Assembly (NCBI GenBank): GCA_015063325.1
Contig: SVUK01000017.1
Span: 310,001 to 374,000, forward strand
Reading direction: 5' to 3'
DNA length: 64,000 nucleotides
From: Oscillospiraceae bacterium
GTDB taxonomy: Bacteria > Bacillota > Clostridia > Oscillospirales > CAG-272
The number at the start of each line of letters is the position of its first letter. The stretch's first letter is position 1. The translations under genes and the position numbers were made by a program. This document shows positions 1 to 7,083 of this stretch, piece by piece. The notes beneath the pieces were generated by a model. The model did no database searches. It was not told the origin of the DNA and saw only the letters and a list, made by a program, of their open reading frames with translations.

Positions 1-222
1 AAGGGCGAAACACCGGTGCAGGTTCACCACTCATTTGACGCTCACACCAAAGCCGTGGTCCTCTTCGGCGGAACGGGTGACCCTCAGGTCACGGCACTGC
101 CATTAGGCAGCCAGAGCAACAGTTTTGTTGTCGTTTATTTTTAAGGTTGGGCAGTTATCGAGTTTACCCGGCTCGCCACGCTTATCATGTGTCAGAATCC
201 CCGTCGAAACCATTGCACCCCC
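1..222 (-). ncRNA. ssrA: tmRNA (ssrA), 3' part outside the window
   Basis: The minus strand begins with the conserved tmRNA 5' end (GGGGGTGCAATGGTTTCGAC), and a short reading frame ending in GCTCTGGCTGCC-TAA lies at 132-103. If translation resumes at GAC, the tag reads DNKTVALAA; its VALAA end is a typical ClpXP/ClpAP-type degron. A pseudoknot-like GC-rich segment follows at about 60-100. The gene runs off the left edge, so the 3' acceptor arm and CCA are not visible. It lies directly downstream of smpB, whose product binds tmRNA during rescue of stalled ribosomes, and it has its own strong promoter. The exact resume codon is inferred by analogy with other tmRNAs. Confidence 0.95.
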
Positions 223-240
223 ATATTCGGGGTAAACCCT

Positions 241-269
241 ATTATAACGGGTTTTGTTTGGTTTGTCAA
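241..269 (-). promoter_or_regulatory. Consensus sigma-A promoter of ssrA
   Basis: On the minus strand TTGACA (269-264) and TATAAT (246-241) are both perfect and are separated by 17 bp. Transcription would start near 234, about 12 nt before the mature tmRNA 5' end, leaving a short leader for RNase P to remove. The promoter sits in the short gap after the smpB stop codon, so tmRNA can be made independently of smpB. Confidence 0.9.
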
Positions 270-282
270 GTATTTTTGCTCG

Positions 283-756
283 TCAATTTTCGCTGTTATC
301 GCCTTTCATCCGGCGCTCCATCATGCGATCTGCCTCGCGTTTAGCGTCGCTTTCGCGTTTATCGTAAATTTTTTTGCCGCGGCAGAGTCCAATCTCCATT
401 TTCGCATAACTTCCTAAAAAATAAAGCGAAAGCGGAACCACCGAAAATCCCTTCTGCTGGACTTTTCCCTGCAATTTGAGAATTTCCCGGCGGTGCAGAA
501 GTAGCTTTTTATCTCGTAAAGGTAAATGATTGAAACGGTTTCCCTGCTCGTAAGGACTGATATGAACGCCAACAGCAAATATTTCGCCTTTCTCAAAAGA
601 GCAATAGGAGTCCTTCAAATTCACTTTTCCTGCCCGTACGCTTTTGATCTCGGTGCCGGTCAAAACAACGCCGGCTTCATAAGTTTCGTCAACGAAATAA
701 TCATGCCACGCTTTTTTGTTTTGGGCGATGATCTTTTTTCCTTTTTCCGCCGCCAT
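283..756 (-). CDS. smpB: SsrA-binding protein SmpB
   Basis: SmpB carries tmRNA into the empty A site of stalled ribosomes for trans-translation. The protein (157 aa) shows the family's N-terminal core (AQNKKAWHDYFVDETYEAG, VLTGTEIKSVRAGKVNLKDS) and a basic C-terminal tail (KKIYDKRESDAKREADR) that mimics tRNA in the decoding centre. The ORF track opens at a GTG (762) that overlaps the GGAGGT ribosome site; the ATG at 756, 4 nt after that site, is the better start. The gene overlaps the end of yabQ by 56 nt and is followed at once by ssrA, its RNA partner. Confidence 0.96.
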   Translation of the reverse strand: MAAEKGKKIIAQNKKAWHDYFVDETYEAGVVLTGTEIKSVRAGKVNLKDSYCSFEKGEIFAVGVHISPYEQGNRFNHLPLRDKKLLLHRREILKLQGKVQQKGFSVVPLSLYFLGSYAKMEIGLCRGKKIYDKRESDAKREADRMMERRMKGDNSEN

Positions 757-1339
757 GGGCACCTCCCTGATTTTTTGGAACTTCTTTTTTCTTCAAAATC
801 GTGCCGTCGGGTAAAAGTCCCGCGGCATTCAACGCAACCAAGCGCAAAAGCCGCTTGGTATTTCTTTTTCTTGCTCCTTTTTCCAGTTGCTTTTGCAAAG
901 CTTTCCAAATTGCTTTCAGAATCCTTTTCGTCGGTTTCCAAACAAGCAAAAACGCTTTGCTGATCACTTTACGAATCCATTTTACAAAAAAACGCAAAAA
1001 TTTGCGAACCCATCTTCCAATCGTTGCCCAATAAAGCAAAAAGCCGGCGAGCAGAATGAGAAAAACGAGCGGACGAATTTTTCCGTTGTTGTGCTCGTAA
1101 AACAAAAGGATTACACAAACGCTTGAGACAATACAAAAAAGAAAATCCTCCAAAAAGACGAAAACACCGGCAACTCGTCTTTTGCGGAGGCTGGACTTTT
1201 TGCCCTCTTTTTTCGGTTCTGCTTCCCGGGTGAACAACAATCTTGGAAAACGGATCAAATCAAAGAAAAGGCCGAGCGAGCCTCCCAAAGCAAGCGCATA
1301 GAAATACAGGAGCGCAATTCCGGATTGAGACAGCAACAT
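701..1339 (-). CDS. yabQ: Spore cortex biosynthesis protein YabQ
   Basis: This 212-aa membrane protein has hydrophobic segments at about residues 8-30, 58-82 and 88-106, followed by a long, very basic C-terminal half (RKFLRFFVKWIRKVISKAF...). Length, topology and position directly after yabP match YabQ, a mother-cell protein needed for cortex formation in Bacillus. It starts 6 nt after the yabP stop codon. Its Lys-rich C-terminus overlaps the start of smpB by 56 nt. In Bacillus divIC follows yabQ; here smpB and ssrA take that place. Identification rests on synteny plus the FFDLIRFPR-type N-terminus. Confidence 0.85.
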   Translation of the reverse strand: MLLSQSGIALLYFYALALGGSLGLFFDLIRFPRLLFTREAEPKKEGKKSSLRKRRVAGVFVFLEDFLFCIVSSVCVILLFYEHNNGKIRPLVFLILLAGFLLYWATIGRWVRKFLRFFVKWIRKVISKAFLLVWKPTKRILKAIWKALQKQLEKGARKRNTKRLLRLVALNAAGLLPDGTILKKKEVPKNQGGAHGGGKRKKDHRPKQKSVA

Positions 1340-1345
1340 AGCGTT

Positions 1346-1642
1346 TTAACGCCCCCTCCGATGAAAAAGACCTCTGCCGCTCTTTTGCTCGTTTTCACGG
1401 TCATCCGCATAGGTCAGCGCCGCAACCGTTCCGTCCACCGAAACAACACCTTCGGCAAGATTCAGAACTTTGATATGTAACTCGTTTCCCTCCACTGTCA
1501 AATTCCCACAAACGGTGGAAAGCTCAATCGTCTCTTCGTCAAAACTGATAACATCTGTAACGCCCCGCATTTCCAGTAAGCCTCGGTCACGCAAAGAAAG
1601 CGTATGCGGCTGTCTGGCATTTTCCTTTTTTTCCGCATTCAT
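1346..1642 (-). CDS. yabP: Sporulation protein YabP
   Basis: YabP-family protein (98 aa, close to the 100 aa of the Bacillus protein), a mother-cell sporulation factor required with YabQ for the cortex. The family pattern is visible: HTLSLRDRGLLEMRGVTDVISFDEETIEL, then LTVEGNELHIKVLNLAEG and GTVAALTY, all expected to form a compact beta fold. The ATG at 1642 follows a GGAGG site by 7 nt; the upstream start at 1657 in the ORF track has no such site. It lies between rqcP and yabQ, the order seen in other spore formers. Confidence 0.92.
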   Translation of the reverse strand: MNAEKKENARQPHTLSLRDRGLLEMRGVTDVISFDEETIELSTVCGNLTVEGNELHIKVLNLAEGVVSVDGTVAALTYADDRENEQKSGRGLFHRRGR

Positions 1643-1714
1643 AGCAAAAACCTCCAAAGATATTTGCTATATCCTATTCGGAAAAGAGGAAAATTATGCG
1701 GGGCGCACGGGTTA

Positions 1715-1957
1715 TCAAGTTATCACTTCATATACGTTTGCGGCTTCCGCCTTTTTCGTATATTCGGGAACATCCAAAACGCGAATCTTCAACGTCCGCT
1801 CACCGAATGTGATTTCCAAAACATCACCAATTTTCACATCATACGATGCTTTTGCAGGACGACCGTTGACCGTTACGCGCGCGTTATCGCACGCGTCGTT
1901 AGCAACTGTCCTACGCTTGATGATACGGGAAATTTTGAGGTATTTATCGAGCCTCAA
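1715..1957 (-). CDS. rqcP: S4-domain RNA-binding protein RqcP (YabO)
   Basis: The protein (80 aa) is little more than one S4 RNA-binding domain: MRLDKYLKISRIIKRRTVA at the start, NARVTVNGRPAKASYDVKIGDVLEI in the middle. RqcP works with RqcH on 50S subunits carrying stalled nascent chains and helps add alanine tails. The start is a TTG whose last two bases form part of the TGA stop of the upstream HU gene (TTGA overlap), so the two are translationally coupled. It lies upstream of yabP as in Bacillus. With smpB and ssrA nearby, the cluster holds parts of two ribosome-rescue pathways. Confidence 0.93.
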   Translation of the reverse strand: MRLDKYLKISRIIKRRTVANDACDNARVTVNGRPAKASYDVKIGDVLEITFGERTLKIRVLDVPEYTKKAEAANVYEVIT

Positions 1958-2223
1958 TTCACCTTATCCTTGATTGCTTTCGCTGCGGAGAAAGAAACGT
2001 ATTTGGAAGCGGGAATTTTAATTGCCTGTTTGGTGCGAGGGTTAATACCGGTGCGAGCGGCTCTGGTCTTTACTGCGAACGAACCAAGTCCGGCAAGCTG
2101 AACGCCGCCTTCAGCAAGTCCTTCAACAAAGGCTTCATAAAGAGCGTCGTAAATTTTTGCGGCTTCCTTTTTGGTAACCTCGGCTTTTGCTGCTGCTTTT
2201 TCAATCAACTGTGTTTTGGTCAT
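1954..2223 (-). CDS. hup: HU-family DNA-binding protein
   Basis: An 89-aa HU/HBsu protein that bends and compacts DNA as a dimer. It has the MTKTQLIEKAAAKAEVTKKEA N-terminal helices, the GLGSFAV turn, and the basic arm with TGINPRTKQAIKIPASKYVSFSA. The ATG at 2223 follows a GGAT-type ribosome site; the ORF track's upstream ATG (2241) would add MKGCSI, which is not part of the family. Its stop codon overlaps the rqcP start. A promoter at 2276-2304 precedes it, so HU probably leads the transcription unit through rqcP, yabP, yabQ and smpB. Confidence 0.95.
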   Translation of the reverse strand: MTKTQLIEKAAAKAEVTKKEAAKIYDALYEAFVEGLAEGGVQLAGLGSFAVKTRAARTGINPRTKQAIKIPASKYVSFSAAKAIKDKVN

Positions 2224-2275
2224 GATGGAACATCCTTTCATTTTTTAATGTCAGAAATTCCTTTCTGCGGTTACC

Positions 2276-2304
2276 ATTTTATCATATTATTGCCAAAAAA
2301 TCAA
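2276..2304 (-). promoter_or_regulatory. Sigma-A promoter upstream of hup
   Basis: Minus-strand TTGATT (2304-2299), 17 bp, TAAAAT (2281-2276). The rest of the gap between hup and spoVB (about 2305-2431) is very AT-rich with several T runs, and I see no gene in it. Confidence 0.65.
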
Positions 2305-2431
2305 GAGGTTGAACAGCTGTTTTTTGGCTTTTTTACCTGTTTTTTTATATTTTTTTTAAAAATTAATTAATAAAATGAATTTTGAGGTCAAAAATCCGTA
2401 TATTTTTAATTTTTGCTTTCTACAAACCTCC

Positions 2432-4090
2432 TCAAGGATTGCTCTCTTTTCTGTCTTTATGATGTCGGATCTTACTCAAAATCGGCAACAAACGTTTGCC
2501 GAACGGCACAGCGGATAGATCGGAATCCGAAATTCCACCACCCAAAACGGCAAGGATAAAATAAACAATCACCATCGTTCCGAGAACGATCAATGTCGGA
2601 ATTCTTCCCTCACCCATGCGATCGACCAGCCATTGATAGAAGCTCCATGCAAAGAATGCTGAAACGGTCGAAAAGAAAAGCGGCTTAGCAAAAATCTTCC
2701 AAAGCGATGGAATCCGACAAAGTCGATCTGCAAAAATCAAATTGAGAAGCACAACTACCGCATTGCAGAAAAAACTGCTGATCGGTGCGCCAATGATTCC
2801 GATTTTCGAATTTCCGATCAAAAAATAGGCAACAAAAATTTTGACAACCGAACCGGCAAGTAAGGATAAAATCGGTCGATTAACCGAACGATAAGCGTGT
2901 AAAACAGAGTTTGTCGCGGTGATCATGCACGAAAGGAAAACCGAAACACCCAAAACGGAAAGTAACGGAGCTGCAGAAAGAACCGCCGCCTCTTCCCCGG
3001 AAAAAAGTAACGAAAGAATCGGTTTGGAAAACACCGAAATTCCGATTGCCGCCGGAATAGCAAAAATAGCAGTAATCCGATAGGAAGCCTGCACCAAAGC
3101 AAGCTGACGTTCCCTGTTGTTTGAGGCAATGGCGGCAGATAACAGCGGAATGAGCGGAAGCGCAATAGAATTGACAAGCGTTGGCAACAATCCGTAAACC
3201 GAAAGTGCCAGCGTTGTATATCCGCCGTATGCCTCGTTCGCAAGAACTTCATTATATCCAATCGATTGCAAGCGACGAAGAATCATCGTCATATCAATCA
3301 ATTTTGTCAGATTGACCGATACTGCCCCAAGCGTAATGGGGACTGCAAGCTTTGCCAAAGAAGCGCAAATAGATCCGATTTTTTCGGTATACAGTGCATT
3401 TTTTGCATTTTGATTCTCCGCTTTTCCCATAAAAGAATTACGGAATCGAATCTTTTCAATAATTAAATAGAGCAAAGAAGCAAATGTTCCAAGCGTCAGC
3501 CCAACTCCTGCCGCCGCGGCAACCTGGTAAGTTGGTCTGCCGGCAAGAAGCGCCGCGCGCGCCAAAAGAAGCCCGAACGTAAGTTTTCCAACCGCCTCTA
3601 TCAGTTGGGAAACAGCGGTTTGCGCCATTTTTCCATATCCTTGAAAATATCCGCGCAACGCGGAAGAAATACAAATGAAAAATACGGTTGGCGAGATGGA
3701 AAGAATCGATAATTTTGCATTCTCACTTTGAATCAAGTCACAGAATTTTCCGGCAAATACAGCCATCAAAATACTGCCCAGCATTCCAATCAGAAAAAAA
3801 GCAACGAGCGCCGCCCGATATAAGCGCTGAACTCTTCCGTTCTCCCCTTTTGCAAGAGCCGCGGAAACCAATACAGAAAGCGCAACGGGAAGGCCGGCGG
3901 TTGCAATCACACAAAAAAAGGCGTATATTTCGTATGCGGAATTGAAATAACCCATGCCTTCCGCGCCAAGATAGGAAAGCATGGGTATTTTGTAAAGCAA
4001 ACCGACGATTTTAACCAAGATCGTTGAAATCGAAAGGAGAAAAACGCCGGATAGAAAGGTTTTTTTAACAGTTTGCGGTTGATTTTGCAT
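2432..4090 (-). CDS. spoVB: SpoVB/MurJ-type polysaccharide flippase
   Basis: A 552-aa integral membrane protein of the MOP/MVF superfamily with about 14 hydrophobic segments. The start (TFLSGVFLLSISTILVKIVGLLYKIPMLSYLGAEGMGYFNSAY) is characteristic of SpoVB/YabM proteins of spore formers, which are thought to flip lipid-linked cell-wall or cortex precursors. In Bacillus, yabM sits upstream of the yabN-O-P-Q genes, and here it lies next to hup-rqcP-yabPQ. The ATG at 4090 follows GGGAGG by about 8 nt and is preferred over the ORF track's 4111. Substrate is inferred; SpoVB and YabM cannot be told apart here. Confidence 0.85.
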   Translation of the reverse strand: MQNQPQTVKKTFLSGVFLLSISTILVKIVGLLYKIPMLSYLGAEGMGYFNSAYEIYAFFCVIATAGLPVALSVLVSAALAKGENGRVQRLYRAALVAFFLIGMLGSILMAVFAGKFCDLIQSENAKLSILSISPTVFFICISSALRGYFQGYGKMAQTAVSQLIEAVGKLTFGLLLARAALLAGRPTYQVAAAAGVGLTLGTFASLLYLIIEKIRFRNSFMGKAENQNAKNALYTEKIGSICASLAKLAVPITLGAVSVNLTKLIDMTMILRRLQSIGYNEVLANEAYGGYTTLALSVYGLLPTLVNSIALPLIPLLSAAIASNNRERQLALVQASYRITAIFAIPAAIGISVFSKPILSLLFSGEEAAVLSAAPLLSVLGVSVFLSCMITATNSVLHAYRSVNRPILSLLAGSVVKIFVAYFLIGNSKIGIIGAPISSFFCNAVVVLLNLIFADRLCRIPSLWKIFAKPLFFSTVSAFFAWSFYQWLVDRMGEGRIPTLIVLGTMVIVYFILAVLGGGISDSDLSAVPFGKRLLPILSKIRHHKDRKESNP

Positions 4091-4155
4091 TTTTTCTTCC
4101 TCCCGAATCATGCAGTTTCGGGTAAATTATATGCGGTTGGAAGAAAGGATATGCC

Positions 4156-5064
4156 TTAAATAAATTCCCGATAGAGGGAGTTCGGGGAAATAAAGTCGGA
4201 ATTGACCGATTCTACATTTTGAAGAGCTGATCGTATTTTTTGAGCCTGACGGTAGAAATGATCGTCAGAATCAACCTCCGAAAGGATTTTCAACAAATAC
4301 GGTTTTAAAATTCCGATTTCATACGGCATGGTAGAATCCACCGTTTCATCGCAATTTTCCAAATACGGAAAAATGTTTTTATCCTCGTTGGAACGAACGT
4401 TTTTCCAAAGTGAAAACGTAAACGAGGCACCGGAACCGCGATAGATCACGTCCCGAACCAACCTGCGTAAAAGACGAATTTCATTTGGCAAAAAGGTTTT
4501 ACCGCCAACGGTAATTGAGGATTGCGGATAAATTGCAATGCTATAATAGGGCGCCTGTTGCAAAATCGAATTCACAGCAGGATAAAGAATTTGAATACCT
4601 TCCAGCAAAAAGAGTTCCCCTTTTTGCGGAATCAATCGAACGCCGCGCTCGCGAAGTCCGGTAAAAAAATTGAAATGTGGAAGAATCGTCGGTTTACCGG
4701 CAATTAGAGAGGACAAGCAAGTTTGCAAAAGATCGGTATCCAGCGTTTTTTCGGAATCGTAATCCAATCCGTCGAATCCGTTTTTTTCGGAAAGCGTTAA
4801 CAGATATTTCTTTTCATAATAGAAATCGTCAATCGAAATTACGTGAATCGTCCGCCCATTCTGTAAGAAACGATCGGTCAGCATCCTTGCGGCAGTGGTC
4901 TTTCCGGAACAGGTCGGGCCGGTCAAACCGATCAAAGAAAGATCTTTTTTATTGCAAAGACGATTTGCAATCTGAAAAAGCGTTCGTTCAAAAGCCGTAT
5001 CCGCCTCAAAAATTCTACTTTTCAGTTCTTCTTCTGAAAGACGATCGGGAAAAATCAGTGTCAC
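4156..5064 (-). CDS. Uridine kinase-like (PRK/URK family) nucleoside kinase
   Basis: A P-loop kinase (302 aa) with Walker A GPTCSGKTT near residue 49, a SIDDFYY motif near residue 76 and a FLLEGIQILYP strand near 150, the arrangement of the phosphoribulokinase/uridine kinase family. Such proteins phosphorylate a nucleoside or sugar with ATP. It is longer than a typical uridine kinase (about 210 aa), and the C-terminal part (about residues 200-302) has no motif I recognise. The start is GTG at 5064, behind AAAGGA. It lies 13 nt after hemZ and is likely the last gene of the long cdaA-relA run. Confidence 0.8.
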   Translation of the reverse strand: MTLIFPDRLSEEELKSRIFEADTAFERTLFQIANRLCNKKDLSLIGLTGPTCSGKTTAARMLTDRFLQNGRTIHVISIDDFYYEKKYLLTLSEKNGFDGLDYDSEKTLDTDLLQTCLSSLIAGKPTILPHFNFFTGLRERGVRLIPQKGELFLLEGIQILYPAVNSILQQAPYYSIAIYPQSSITVGGKTFLPNEIRLLRRLVRDVIYRGSGASFTFSLWKNVRSNEDKNIFPYLENCDETVDSTMPYEIGILKPYLLKILSEVDSDDHFYRQAQKIRSALQNVESVNSDFISPNSLYREFI

Positions 5065-5077
5065 GAAAAAAATCCTT

Positions 5078-6574
5078 TCATTTCAATAACCCCTGCTCGC
5101 GGTAAAATGCCTCCAGCCTTTCGCATTTTTCCTGCGTGCTTTCGTCGCGCAGATATTCATACGGATATTTGGGATAGAACATCCGTTCAATCAGCGGATT
5201 TCCGCCGTTCTGCGGCTGATAATCCACCAATTTGGAAACCGCTCCGGCACCAACCGCAATAATGGAATGAACCTCTTCCATCATATAAATATTATATGCG
5301 GATTCCCTTCCTTCCAGCGCAAATCCAACGTTTTCAAAATTGCCGACTGTATTTTTTTGACGATACATATAATAAGGCTTGTAGCCTTCCTGCTGGGTTT
5401 TGAGCTGGGAATAATCTACGCATTTTCCGGCGTCGCCGCCGCGCAAGGAATAAATATGGCTATCCTGCCGCAAAATATCCGCCGCTTTTTTCACGCAAAA
5501 AGTGTGAACGGTGATATTTTCCGGGCGTAATGCCAAAATCTGATCAAATGTCTTGGAAAACGTTTTAAAATTGTCTCCCGGCAGTCCGACAATCAAGTCG
5601 GTGTTGATCACAGGAATTCCGGAATTCCGCGCAATCTCATATGCACGGAAAAAATCCTCCGCAGTATGGCATCTTCCAACGTTTGCAAGAACTTCATCGC
5701 AAAGCGTTTGGGGATTAACGCAAGTGCGCGTAACGCCGTATTCTTTCGCAACGGCAAGTTTTTCGGCGGTAATGGTATCGGCTCTGCCGGCCTCCAGTGT
5801 AAATTCCTCCAAAGCAGAAACATCGGTCTCTTCGTTAATCAAAGAAAGCAGTTCACGCAACTGATCCGCCGAGAGAATAGTGGGAGTTCCACCGCCGATG
5901 TAAATTGTTTTCAAGCGCAATCCAAGGTTGCGAATCGTTTGAAAATTCGCGCGCAGATCGGCTTTCAGTTTCACCAGATAATCCGGAATTAAATTCAACA
6001 GTTTTTTGGAAGTATAGGAAACGAAAGAGCAATAGGAACAGCGCGTCGGACAGAACGGAATGGAAATATACATACTGCAATCGTGCGCGTCGGGCGTTCC
6101 GATCATCTTTTGCTCGGCAAGCGCCACATCGGTCGCAAGCGCCGCCTTCTTGGGAATAACAAAATACTCGTTCGTCAGAATTCGCTTTGTGCGCGTTTTG
6201 CTAACGCCGTGACGCAAAAGATCTGTTGCAACTTTTGAGGGGCGCACACCGGTCAGCATTCCCCACGACGGACGATAGCCGAGCAGTTCACCCCAAGCCG
6301 AAATAATTGCCGCACCGCAAACCATTTTTGCCGTTTTTTCTTCGGTAAAATAGGGCGAGAAATCAAGCGCACGACTGCAACCCACCTTTTCGCCGTTGAA
6401 TTTCACGGTTACTTTTGCGCTGTACCCTTTTGCACGTTTGGTCAGTTTCAAACAAAGTTCCGGTGCATCCGGCTCGTTTTGTGCCGCCGCTCCGAATTTT
6501 TCTCCGGGGAAAAAGATCATACACAATGTTTGAATATAGTATACGTTGATATCCCCGTCTAAAAACAATTTCAT
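5078..6574 (-). CDS. hemZ: Coproporphyrinogen dehydrogenase-like radical SAM protein HemZ
   Basis: A 498-aa radical SAM protein of the HemZ family. The cluster motif CPTRCSYCSF (about residue 174) follows the CSMYISIPF segment typical of HemN-related enzymes, and GGGTPT lies about 50 residues later. HemZ proteins carry an N-terminal domain of about 160 residues absent from HemW, and it is present here. The classical assignment is oxygen-independent coproporphyrinogen III oxidation in haem synthesis, but no other haem gene is in the window and many anaerobes keep HemZ without the pathway, so the true substrate is open. It lies 40 nt after dtd and 13 nt before the nucleoside kinase. Confidence 0.88.
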   Translation of the reverse strand: MKLFLDGDINVYYIQTLCMIFFPGEKFGAAAQNEPDAPELCLKLTKRAKGYSAKVTVKFNGEKVGCSRALDFSPYFTEEKTAKMVCGAAIISAWGELLGYRPSWGMLTGVRPSKVATDLLRHGVSKTRTKRILTNEYFVIPKKAALATDVALAEQKMIGTPDAHDCSMYISIPFCPTRCSYCSFVSYTSKKLLNLIPDYLVKLKADLRANFQTIRNLGLRLKTIYIGGGTPTILSADQLRELLSLINEETDVSALEEFTLEAGRADTITAEKLAVAKEYGVTRTCVNPQTLCDEVLANVGRCHTAEDFFRAYEIARNSGIPVINTDLIVGLPGDNFKTFSKTFDQILALRPENITVHTFCVKKAADILRQDSHIYSLRGGDAGKCVDYSQLKTQQEGYKPYYMYRQKNTVGNFENVGFALEGRESAYNIYMMEEVHSIIAVGAGAVSKLVDYQPQNGGNPLIERMFYPKYPYEYLRDESTQEKCERLEAFYREQGLLK

Positions 6575-6614
6575 GTTTCAAATCCTTCCGCAATGCCGAA
6601 AAGGCAGTGCCGTT

Positions 6615-7070
6615 TTATTTCTTTTTCAGGGTTTCGGTGTCCAAAAGAATTGTTACCGGACCGTCGTTCACCAAAGTAACCTGCATATCGGCGCCGAAAA
6701 TACCGCATGCGACATTTTCGATTTTTTCCCGAATTTTCTCCTTGAATAATTCATAAAGCCGATTTGCAAGCTCGGGAGGAGCAGATTCCAGGAAATCGGG
6801 ACGATTTCCATGCCGACAGTTTGCCAAAAGCGTAAATTGAGAAACCACCAAAATCTCACCGCCAACATCCAAAATCGAACGGTTCATCTTTCCGTTTTCA
6901 TCCGAAAAAACACGCAATTTCAAAATTTTTTCGGCTAAAATGTCAACCTCTGCCTCAGTATCTCCCCGCGCAACGCCCAAAAGAATCAAAAATCCTTTTC
7001 CTACGGCGCCTACAATTTTTTCCTCCACAACGACATTTGCGTTCAGAACGCGTTGAATCACAGCCTTCAT
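6615..7070 (-). CDS. dtd: D-aminoacyl-tRNA deacylase
   Basis: DTD (151 aa) hydrolyses D-amino acids wrongly attached to tRNA. Signature elements are the N-terminal MKAVIQRVLNANVVV, the SQFTLLA motif near residue 80, and VNDGPVTILLDT near the C-terminus. The ORF track starts 24 codons too early, inside the end of relA; the ATG at 7070 has a GGAGGT site and gives the normal length. It follows relA by 13 nt, the common relA-dtd pairing of Firmicutes. Confidence 0.96.
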   Translation of the reverse strand: MKAVIQRVLNANVVVEEKIVGAVGKGFLILLGVARGDTEAEVDILAEKILKLRVFSDENGKMNRSILDVGGEILVVSQFTLLANCRHGNRPDFLESAPPELANRLYELFKEKIREKIENVACGIFGADMQVTLVNDGPVTILLDTETLKKK

Positions 7071-7083
7071 TGATCCACCTCCA

